In this document: one piece after another, positions 12,401 through 24,700 of the stretch
Position numbering within the stretch: position 1 is the first letter of the stretch
Layout: each line of letters begins with the position of its first letter
NCBI RefSeq assembly: GCF_964340395.1
Contig: NC_135550.1
Location: forward strand, 3,507,001 to 3,571,000
Reading direction: 5' to 3'
Origin: Glandiceps talaboti
Taxonomy: Eukaryota > Hemichordata > Enteropneusta > Spengelidae
DNA length: 64,000 nt
Notes under the pieces: model-generated
The model's database searches: none
What the model was told of the DNA's origin: nothing
Seen by the model: the letters and a program-made list of their open reading frames with translations, nothing else
Made by a program: the position numbers and the translations under genes

Positions 12401-15400
12401 CTAACTCTAACATGTACATGGCTAATCTTAGAAATGTACAAGCTTATTTCACATGCTTAGCAAATATTAACATGTACATGGTTAATCTTAAAAATGTACA
12501 AGCTTATTTCACATGCTTAGCAAATATTAACATGTACATGGTAAATCTTAAAAATGTACAAGCTTATTTCACATGCTTAGCTAACATTAACATGTACATG
12601 GTAAATTCAAGACATGCTTTGATCCGGGTGCATGTACAATATAAGTCATGTAATGACGTGTTGTTTCTCGCTTTTGCCGGGCATACATTTGATAAGAATT
12701 GGTATTAGTATTGTGAATGCTGAATTTAGTGGCTCCGATTACTGTTCATGTTAAATTTACCTGTATTTGAAAGAAAACTGGGGAGAAATCGATCTGAAAA
12801 TCAAGGTCATATGTTCTACAACACATTGGACATGGAGGCCGCCATATTTGTTTACTTCATTTTCATAATATATTCATAGCTTCCCATGTGACCAGATTCC
12901 TGCGATCTTATTGGTTGAAATTCAAATATCGGCCATTACTGCATTGTCCACGGAAATTTGAACATTCAACATTCATGCTCGCGTTATCAGTCGTATTTTC
13001 AACACTACAAAATGTTTACAACAGTGGAACCTTTACCAAAAGCTGTTACACCATACCAATTACTGATCAGGGTTACAATACAACCAACCCCTTGTGATTA
13101 TGACATTTACGTGATTGTCGATACAGCTGCAAATGCAAGCATGGATACACACTGTACAGTGTACTGCAATGTATGTATTATAAGTTACGGTAGGCCTTGG
13201 TTTCCGTATAGTTCCTCCTCAGCCTGTTATTATCGATCTTTTTTTAAACTGTTGACTTTCATTACTAATAGTTTCAAAATTTGGTTGTAAATAAATGAGT
13301 TAAACTGATTTTTACATGTGCACAAGTCGTTTGGTTTTTTACAAATGTAAGCCAGCTGCTCCATGACCATCACTATGATTATGGGACACATGGCCGAGTC
13401 ACAGGCACTCAAATCAAGGTGTATGATTTTTTTCATGTATAGTGAATAAGGCCAGAAAAAAAAGTTGTTCAACCCTACCTACCCATATTTTTGGCATTTC
13501 ATTTTTTTTAATTTTTTTGTGATGGGCAAAATATCTTCATGCTGGCTTTGCATGTCAGTGAAATGCACACTTTGTTTCAAAATTAAGGGAATTTCTTTAT
13601 ATTTTCTGAATAGTACATGTAACAATATACATTTGAGTCAATTCCAAATTATGTACTATCAGTGGTTTACTTGGCTCTGATGATGCATACAAGCATGAAT
13701 GGAGATAAAATTAAACTGTTGCATATCCAATATTCACTAAACGAAATGAGCAAAACTTTATGACCATGGGAAGGGCAGTCATTGGGCCATCAAAAGTCTG
13801 AAAGTCTTCAAATGTTTTACTCTTTCTTTATTCATGATTATTTTGGAATCAAATTAAAGTTCAGGAGAAGTCATTTACCACATCTGCAAAATACCTTTCA
13901 GCTTTGCCACAACAATTACACTCCATAGCCAGATAAAATGTACTGTATGTCATAATTGTCTCTAAATTCTGGTATTTTAAATCCACATTCAAGCTTTGTA
14001 AGACTTTAAATTATGTTTTTTGTTTGATATTTTATGCCTCTAAATGGTCTCCTATATTGTCTTATTTTCAAAAAAGTTTGCATTTTTGAGGATGTATCCT
14101 TCCAATCAGTAGCAATCACGGTAATAATTATCTTTCTCCCAAACAAAATTGACCTACCTACCCAATGTGTCGGGTTATGTTGCCTGTTGAACAGTTTTTT
14201 TTTCTGGCCTAAGAGAAGGTATGAAGGTATTCAACATTTGAACTGCAGATCCTCATTAGCATACACTTGTGGCTTCTGATTTGACGAAAGGGCAAAGTAT
14301 GCAGCGATGGCAACAAGAGGTTATTATTTAATTAGTACCTTTTAGCTATTCATTAGCTAGAATCATGACTTATTTATATAACAAATTTTGTGATGAAATG
14401 TCGTAATTCAGGATGGCCAGCATTATGCTGAGGGTGGTCAGCAGTTCAAATGTTGAGTACCTTCATACCTTCTCTTATTCATATTCATTTTTCCTCCCCG
14501 AATCATACAGATTGATTCGAGTGCCTGTGGGCCTAGTACAACTCATCTTTCAGCATTCTGTCACAAACTGAAAGCTATCAGAAGTATATATGTCAGGTCT
14601 GTTTGTGGTCTCTTAGAGTTCATATTTGGCACCTTTTTACTAAATAATGGTGAATTACTTGTCAAAATCTGCATGTAGAGTAACTAGCACATGTGCTGTA
14701 TAGAATTTTCACATGCTTATTGACAAGTATGTACACACTTATTCACAAGCATGTACATGGTTATTGACCAATAAGCAGTCCATAAACATGTGTATAGGCC
14801 GAATTATTTAAATGAGCTAAGTATGTGCATGCTTATATTGCATGTTTATTTAAACATGTACATGGTTATTCACAAGCATGCACATGCTTATTCACAAGCA
14901 TGCACACGCTTATTCACAAGTATGTACATGCTTAAATAAGCATGTGTATAAATTATGCACATGCTTAAAATAAGCATGTGTATAAGCATGCACATACTTA
15001 GCTCATTTAAATATTTCGGCCTATACACATGCTTATGGACTGCTTATTTGCCCATACATGCCTATATACTTATAAGCATGTAGAATAAGCATGTGCATGG
15101 TTATTCTACATGCTTCTCACATGCTTCTCACATACATGTCAGTTCTGTAAGGGAAGGACTTTGACTATACTGTGAGTGGATATGTAAATGTTAATGATTA
15201 TAGCTAGTGTATAGCTATGTGAGTGGATATGTAAATGGTAATGATAGCTAGTGTAAAGGAACTAGACTATGTGAGTGGATATGTAAATGGTAACAATACT
15301 GTATAGGAACTAGACTATGTGAGTGGAGGTATAAATGGTAACAATACTGTATAGGAACTAGACTATGTGAGTGGAGGTATAAATGGTAACAATACTGTAT

Positions 15401-18400
15401 AGGGACTAGACTATGTGAGTGGAGGTATAAATCGTAACAATACTGTATAGGGACTAGACTATGTGAGTGGAGGTATAAATCGTAACAATACTGTATAGGG
15501 ACTAGACTATGTGAGTGGAGGTATAAATCATAATACTGTATAGGGACTAGACTATGTGAGTGGAGGTATAAATCGTAACAATACTGTATAGGGACTAGAC
15601 TATGTGAGTGGAGGTATAAATCATAACAATACTGTATAGGGACTAGACTGTGTGAGTGGAGGTATAAATCATAACAATACTGTATAGGGACTAGACTAGT
15701 GAGTGGAGGTATAAATCATAACAATACTGTATAGGGACTAGACTATGTGAGTGGAGGTATAAATCATAACAATACTGTATAGGGACTAGACTATGTGAGT
15801 GGAGGTATAAATCATAACAATACTGTATAGGGACTAGACTATGTGAGTGGAGGTATAAATCATAACAATACTGTATAGGGACTGGACAACACTTCAGTAT
15901 AATTGCATGAAATGTACCAGTAGACGTTAACTGGTTACAGTACTTCAAGTGGAATTAAAGGGATGTAGGTTTGACTCCTCCATGTGTCACTATATATACT
16001 CATTATACTAAGTCTTTGATAACTATTACTGGGTAACACTTGCACAATTAACTTGCTAATGCCATGATACAGTAAGCGATACTATCTCTTAGCTAGCTTT
16101 CTAATAAATCCTGTGGAGTGTTAGAGTCCTTAATACCCATCATTAGATTTATCTTGAATGCAAAGATATCAATTCAACAAGCTTTCATTTCTCATCTGTT
16201 TCTATAGATATAATGGCAAGAACATGAAGAATAAACCAAAGATTAAAGAGGATCCAAAGGATGCTTTACTTCGAGAATTCCAAGATGAGATTGTAAGACC
16301 AAAATCACAGCTGGATAAGAAGGGAGGAGGTGGTCAGGTGACATTAAAGAAGAGACAAAGAAGGATGACTGCAGGTATGAATAATGATTAGAATCAAAAA
16401 CTTTCCATCAGATGTATATCAGTATAAATGAAATAGTATATAGGAAATAGGAACAGAATATCAAATACTCCATAAGAAACGAGATCTGTATCATTAACAT
16501 GACTGAAAGCCCTTTTAAAAAGTTGGACCTCACTTCCTCACATTGTTATTAAGTGATTAATCAAATTCAAATATTTGAAGGGGTTAAAAACTACTGATAA
16601 GGAACTGTTATGTAATGTCAACAGATGCTTGTCTACTGGTACTACTTTTGCCGCTGGAGGTGGATGTGTAGTTGTTAAAACTAAAACCTGAGATTGAAAA
16701 CAGCTGGTTATGTGTAGTAAAATGTGGTGGTCACTGCAAAATAAACTTTTATTTGTTTTTACCATGGTCCATGTTAATGTTCAATAAAGATTTTCACTGC
16801 AGTATACTAGCTACGCGACCTTCCATTTCTCTGAGAATTTCTTCACCACTTTCAGTTTTTAAGGTGACGACGGGGCCGGGCACTGTCAAGTTCTCGATCA
16901 TTTCACTGTGACCTCGCTGTTATGTCTGGGTCATAGCAAATGTACAAGGTACTTGTTTCCTGAGATATGTATCAGAATGGTTTCTATCAGAATACAATAA
17001 AATGGCAATAATATCAATATTATTGACGTATTTAGCCAACTGAATATGAGGGGTAAAATTGTTTCTGTGATAGTGCAAGCCAGAAGCGCAAGTCCACTCA
17101 CCGCGACAGCAAGAGATATACATACTTGAGCTTGTATTTCAGGGTTTTTCTCGCTGTGATTGGGCTATCAATACATCACTTGCCTCAGAACAAACTCATT
17201 TAAATTCAAACTTAAATAAACTGCCGCTCATACTGCCGCTCATATTCTGAATTTCAACTTTTAAACATCAAATGAACTTTCCCATGTGGTCCTAATAAGT
17301 CAAACACAGACTTACGATCTGTGGAATCTCGGCAAATATTACACAACTGCATGGCATTTGATGACTTTTATTATCATAATTTATTCATGATATATACTTT
17401 CAGTCTTACGGCATCTCCAATGGTGATGTCCAATAGTATTGCAAAACGTCATATATGATAAGTAGCTATTGCATATTTATCATTAGTTTCATGGCTACCC
17501 GGGAAATGTAATCATACAAGTTACTTGTTTGTGGGATAGGTGAAACGGTTTTTTATCAAATGCAAGTAGATGAGTGACAGCTGGGAGTGGCGGTACAGTG
17601 ACTCAGTCGGCCTTTGTAGCCAGGATCAGAGAATAAATACGGAAGTGATGTTCAGTCATTTATTGAACAAGGCCATCACCAAAGTACTCAAAACGAACAA
17701 AATTTAAGTGGTACGTGGTCCACATGGACCACCGACTTTTCGGTTTTGGTGGGCCAAAATGAAAAAGTGGTAGCTTTTTGGACACAAGACCACCACTAAT
17801 ATTTCGAGCCATGGTTCACGTGCAGGGACAAATCCAATGAAAAAGTTCTGTCGTAAAATTACTTGATAGAAGTAAAACATTCCAAATATGCAGGTCCAGC
17901 CGTAACATCCATGGAAAATGGGCCAATATTAACAGTTAATGAGTTATAACTGCGATTATTGCAAAATTTGAAGAAGAAAAAATAAAGTACCTAACATCGA
18001 TTCTGGGTAGTGGGTATTTTGTATGGGTCACAGCCTAGCTGGTTTACAGTGCATTGAGAGTACATATCAATTGGCATGTAGCCAACAAGTGGAATCACGC
18101 TTACCAGCGTATAAAATATCGTCAAAAATTATAAAGAAGTGTAGTTGAACATCAATACGTTCCATTATTGTTATTTCGGTTTCAGAGATATTCAAAGAGG
18201 AAATTTGTATTAAAAAAGTACCGCGCATACGAATTATAAGGTGTGTCAAGTGTCACAGTGACACAGATTATCATGATTATGGAAGGTATTAGCAACAAAC
18301 CAAACATTATTTGACTAAATCTCGCAAGTTAAGCTTAACTCGGGTAGGAATGGTCCAACTTATAAAGGAACTTTTTGTAATGAATCTGTGTAGCTACTAA

Positions 18401-18526
18401 TTTAATATTTATGTATTTGTTATTTATCTCAGTATCTACCTACTTCTGTGACTTTATGTCCATTTCAATATTTACAATAATTATAATATTCATCCACCTG
18501 TCACTATGTATGTATGTATGTATGTA

Positions 18527-18567
<41 letters not shown>

Positions 18568-18688
18568 CTGTCTGTCTGTATGTATGTATGTATGTATGTA
18601 TGGATGTATGGATGTATGTATGTATGTATGTATGTATGTCTGTATGTATGTATGTATGTATGTATGTGTGTGTGTATGTATGTATGTA

Positions 18689-18719
<31 letters not shown>

Positions 18720-21700
18720 ATGTATGGATGGATGTATGCATGCATGTGTGTCTTTCCCTAATTTTAATTTTGTGTTTGATATTTTCTTTGCTGACTTTCA
18801 TTAGCATTGAAGCAAATGCACTGATGTTTTTAGTGGATATGTTAATTACCATTGATAAGTCATTAACTCTGATGTGTTTTGTGTCAGTTGTAGATGTAAC
18901 ACCTTCGACAACTCAGTCAGTAGACAACAGATAAACAATCTACATGTCTTCCTCTAAACAAAAATTACAAAGTGTATCTTATGACAACTTTAACATGCTT
19001 GTTTGTAATTTATCACAGATATTGAATACCATCATAATAACAATGACCATAGTGACGTAAGCCAAATAACGCTGAGGTAGGTGTACTGCTTTCAACTGAG
19101 CTTCATAAAGGGCTAATTTTCAATCAGTGTCAGGTCAATATCTTGAGTTAGACACTTCCCAATGTGTATCAAACCAACATTTTCACAAATTCAGTCCCCA
19201 AATACAACTATACAACTCAAAAATAGATTACTTTCCTGTATATTCATAATACTGTAGTCCAACATTAGGAGATAAAAATCTGTAACACTCTCTAAAATAG
19301 TAGTTCCATATGTACCCTATGAGCTGACGTGTTAGCATGTTAGATGGTCAAAATCATCTAGCTTAAATGAGAGTCATCATAATCTGACCCCAATTCATAT
19401 GCAGAGTAGGCCTGTAGAGATGTGCAAACCGGAATGTAATTTCAAACTATTTTGTTAGCTGTATAAATATCTTGCCCATATAATATGATACAAATATTAA
19501 ATAAATGGATATATATAGATTTTGCCACTAAGGGGTACAGTGTCACATGTATATAGTGATGCTAATAAATAATTATGTGTCTTTTTGCAGAGGGAACTGT
19601 CATGGTGATGTGGCTATGAAGTTATTTAATGTGGATAACGATTTACAATTACTATCATTTAATCAAGAGGTGAGTGTACATTTGTTGTTTCTTCATTTTC
19701 TGCAACATCTTCTGAGTTCATAATTAATATTAGTAGCATCAAAGATAGTAGGGATTACTTTTGTCCAGTGAACACTTCATAATTGTACATTATATTGAAG
19801 CAATGGTGTGGGGGAACAGTTGCATACTTATTTGCATGTCATTTGTATACATGTATGTAGTGTTTACAGTATTGCAGTTCACTTCAAATACCACTAGTGT
19901 GTATGCGCACCAGTGTAAGTAATGACTGCAATCTGATTAAAATCCAATGTAGATGTCGGCTAATCATTCATTGCTATATTACCTTCGTTATTTTGCTTGA
20001 ATTGAGCTTCATGGTACATGTTTACGATTTTATCCTGATCACCTCCTCTACATCTGAACTGGCGCCCATGCCCACGCCGTTCTGCTCAGTGAGCCACACA
20101 GCCAATCTGGTTGTGTATTCAAAAGTGTCCACAAATTGGTTTTAAAAAATTATCTCTTAAAAAGTGATATTTGTGCTATTTTCTGTATATCATCATTTTT
20201 AATTTCAAGTATTTTCAGTTATTTTTGTTTTTGATTTTCCCCAACCACTAAAAAGTAACTAGACATTTACTTGTTATGACAAATGCCATATTCTTTGTAC
20301 CCATAATGCAGTAATTTTTTTGATAGAATTATGACAAGAGTGAACAAAATGAAAAATGGGGGCTAAGTGAGCGATCAGTTTTTCAGCAGGGGGGGGGGGG
20401 GGGGTTGGGGGGTGGTTGTCACCTTAATTTGGGACTCAAAGAAGGGGGGGGGGAAGGTCATCATTTTTACAACTAAACAAAATCATGAGCCATGATCTTG
20501 TACTTAAATGTCCATACATTTAATTGCATGATTATGAATAACATTCATAGTCTGAGTTAATGAGCACTGAGGCACGGACCATCTACTTCTTGCATAATGT
20601 TACCTTGCCTTTTATCTCTTCCTCCTTATCTTTCCACCACTTCCCGTGTATTTGCCAAGCGTCCCTGACCTCTGACTTTCGCATATCACCTTAATCCCTA
20701 CGTTGTCCATCCTGTCCTTTCATTGGTCAAGCCACGTTGACCTCTGGCTTTTGCTTGTACTTCATCTCCCCTTTGTCCCTCACTTCACCGTTTGCTACAG
20801 CACAGTATACATCGTTTTCCACTTTCTTCCACTCGCCCACCAATTTCACCTCCACACTATCATGTTCCAGGGTTTAACGCCAGCACTGTTAAGTGTTCAC
20901 CATATTGTTTTTGTTTGTTTGTTTTTATTGTTTTTCCAGCACTCACAAGTGCTCGGTTTCTTCACTCCAACGCTATTAAGTGCTCAGCATGTTTACTCCA
21001 GCACTCATACGTGCTTGGTTTTTTCTCTCCAGTGATATTAAGTGCTCGGCTATTTTTCTCCAGCACCTTGTTGCTTAAAGGTGGCCATGGTGCAGTGTTG
21101 TGATGCCATACTATATGTATTGGATCATGTATCAAGAGACAGAGTTTATGTTATATTTGAATGTATATTTATAGCTATTTGTTTATGGTTTATTTTATGC
21201 ACATACATTTTTTTGTTTAATAGCAAGCGACAGCATAGCGGTCAATGACTAGTACGCATGTGCGTCCTATATACTATGCGATGTTTTTTTGGTGGGGTTA
21301 CCCAAGGATGTATTGCGGTACAATGACTATGCATGTGCTTTCTATGTACGATGTGCAATCTTCATGCCGAGAGCACTATCTATGATATCATTGTGAGGCA
21401 GCCACTCACAAATGAATCTACCCAGCTGTGCGAGCTTAGGGGCTTTGGCCTAGTTATGATATTAATGCGCAACAATCGACACAGATACAGTGGATGCGGA
21501 AAAAGTAAGGGGTGTCACCAGCCGGCATTTCAGGGTGATAAGCAATGTATGTCCCGCTCACAGTCTGAGCCTCAGATTTGGCTCAGGCCATCAGCGGAGC
21601 CAACGTGGCATCCTGAGTGGTCTGCATGCCGTGGCTATCCCCTTACCGAGTTTATTGAACATGCCGAAAATTGAAAAAGCGTAAAAACAAGCTGTCCATG

Positions 21701-24700
21701 AATAAAAGCCGAACACTCAATTGACAGTGCTGGAGTAGAAGAGCCGAGCACTTGATAGTGCTGGAGAGAATTAGCCGAGCACTTGATAGTGCTGGAGAGA
21801 GTAAAAGAGCCAAGCACTTATTAAGTTATTTGTTAGAAATGACTTCTCGCTATTGCAAGCAATGAGTTGCATTGTGTCATCTTGTGGTAGAAAAACTTGC
21901 TTGTGTAGCTGTACATGTAACACATACAAAATGAAATACTTTAAGATTTACTGGCTCTAAAATCTGTTCCTCCATTGACCTGAACATGTGGAATTGTGCA
22001 CAAACATATCAATTTAGGACACTTTGAAATAATATGTGGCAAACACTTTGACTGAAAGTGCCTGTCACAGCCTGTGTCTAGATATTGGATATTCAATGTC
22101 CATGTATATAGTTAGTCTAGTTCCTATATATGTTTGTACATCTAATGTATGATAACTATAGTCATCTCCATTAGATGTCCCAAATTGATATATGGTTGAG
22201 ATCAATTGTTCAATGTAGGGTAAAAACTAAATTCTTTTAGTGTAGGGTGGGGTGAGAGGAGGTCTTTTAAAATGAAATCTGTTTTGTACCCCAATACAAA
22301 CAATTCTAAAAATCTCAGATTGAAAAATGGGAAAAAATTTGTTATGCATGGCACTAAAATACATTTATTGTGCATATAAAAGAGGGGACTCGACAGTCTC
22401 TCGCGCCTTTTTTCCTACGTTTTATCTAAACTCCGATCCGGCGCAACACTAGTATAATCCCAAACTGATATTGAGGGCCGAAGGCCCGAATGGTCGAGGG
22501 CCGAAGGCCCGAGCGACTGTTTTCCCTTGCCGCGCCCTCATGTGATAACAATAGGGACATTCAGTTTGTAGACTATTTGACATTTAGGTCATAGTTCATA
22601 AGGCTGGTCAATCAAAATGAACATGGTGTAGTCACCAAGCAAGTCAACATATCGAGACACATTGGAGAAACTTGGATACTCACACTTGAAAGACTTTCAG
22701 CGAATAATTATAGATGCCTATGTCTCTGGGAAAGATGTTTTCGTTAGTGTACTGACAGGAAGTGGCAAGTCCATAGCCTATGAAGCCCGGGCTATGAAGT
22801 CTCTCCGATCGTTCTCGATACAGCTGTGGCAAGTCCATAGCCTATGAAGCCCGGGCTATGAAGTCGCTCCGATTGTTCTCGATACAGCTAACAACGTCTG
22901 CAACATCATTGTCCTAGTAGTATCCCCATTGATACAATGATAAGCGCTAATATAATCCCGTATATAAACGGTGAAGGCCCTTTTATTTGTGGTAATTTTG
23001 CTAAACAATAGGGAAGTGGTAACAACTTAGCGATGGCTCCTGCTAAACTGCAGTTATGCACGTGTTCCGACCATTGACATATCTACCTACCATAATGTGA
23101 CCTAGTCATTATGAATATATGACGTATGTAATTACTGCATGCGTCTTCAATAAGAATGGAAATCTGAGGTACATTTCTCGAAATTACTTTCGGTCAGACG
23201 TCAGAAAAGTTACGCCGAACAATGCCTCAATCGCCTCTCTCTGATCTTTGGTGACAATAATTGACATCTTTAAAACTCATCATGACTGCAAGTTCAGACT
23301 GACGTACTGTTCTAAACTCTGACTGCACAGTTTATAACATGTTAGTACTTTGTACCACAGACAACTTGTCTGTGGTTTTACCATCATTTCACATCCATTT
23401 ATATACACAACCACCCTTGCACCCTTGGTGTACGTGATCCATTGCTATGAAGTGCTGATAGATAGAACCTCTGTCAGTGTCACGTCTGTAGCCCCTGTTC
23501 GTATGATCGTGGCGTTGACTATCATAAAATTTCAATGATATTTTCAATGGCCAATAAAGTCGGAAGTGTGCCATATGTCGAAAGAAGAAGAGTTGCCCTA
23601 CGATTATCCATTAATTAGCATTGTTCTAATTTACAACACAGTATTTGTAAAATACAAACTACCTGGAAGTATATAAACTACGAGTTTATATTGTCTCGAT
23701 TTTGTATCATACAGTAATAGTATCGCATTTCTTTTGAAAATGGTTTCAAATTCAATTTTGAATACAACGAGATTCGCATTGTTTGAATATGTAACAATAA
23801 AATGTTCACAGTGTAACAAAAACTTCAACTAAGTAAAGGAGTCTGAAGTTCGGTATGGTATTGGGTATTTTTACTCGTGATTGCCTGTACTGATCTTTCT
23901 TCAACTGTAAAATTTAACAAATCAGATGACCATGAAATGCTAATACATTGTTGTCTGACGTACTTCAATTTATTGGGGTCACCCTATTTTTTTTCTTCTG
24001 TTTTTCATTATCCGGCCGACCCAAAGTTTCACACCCCCCCCCCCCCCCTGACATCAACAACAAAAATCACATAAAAAGAAAATATCAAGGAAAAGGCACA
24101 ACAAACTGTCATATCATATAGCATCGTGATAAAGATTACGTAAATTGACTCCTCAATCGGAATCTGAAATAATGGGGTGCAATAGCTTTAGGTATATATA
24201 GACTCAGTACTCTGAGGAGGCACTAGTTGAAGACGTGTCGGATCGGAGCACGATCTCCATGCCGTGGTAAATATGGAGGCACTTTTCTGTTTTTGTTTCA
24301 GGTAGAACGTCTACCATTTGCACATTTGAATATTATCTACGCCTCACTATCACACATTTTATATATGAATTTTATTACTATATAATATGCTAGCTGCAGT
24401 CGAGGGAAGGTAAAAAGGGTGTCCAAAACATCTATTGCTTGAGTGGAGTGTCGGTCGGAGTTGGTACACCGACTTCCGTAGCACTCTCTCGCTACCATTA
24501 ATTACCACTGTAACAGCTAGCTGCTAAACAAAAGGCAATAGACTAGTGAGCATGACAGTGTATCGGGCGTCGAGGTCGTCAACGACGACATTTACTAATC
24601 TTAATAAAATGCGCAGTTTCAAGCTTTAACAAAGAAAGATAGGAAAGCAAAAAGTACTTGATTATGACCATCAAAATGCATTTACGAAGACAAAATTCCG

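Larger units (their letters stand above)
16375..19018 (+). other. Intron f-g: mostly unremarkable, with TATG/TG microsatellite
   Basis: Apart from the antisense candidate at 16813-16902 and the microsatellite at 18505-18747, I see nothing supportable here. A short open piece at 18888-18933 after TGTGTCAG lacks a good donor. Confidence 0.5.

Noticed and set aside
12958-13290. 110-codon frame on plus strand
   Set aside because: Two overlapping frames of similar length are open, with no domain and no splice evidence.
15691-15948. Minus-strand frame with [16 protein letters not shown] repeats
   Set aside because: 48-bp minisatellite; upstream units break it.
18888-18933. Possible exon [15 protein letters not shown]
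   Set aside because: A CAG acceptor exists, but there is no good donor at the end and it is not needed for the phase chain f to g.
18411-18934. Five overlapping frames rich in Tyr/Val/Cys/Met or His/Thr
   Set aside because: Translation of TATG/TG microsatellite on both strands.
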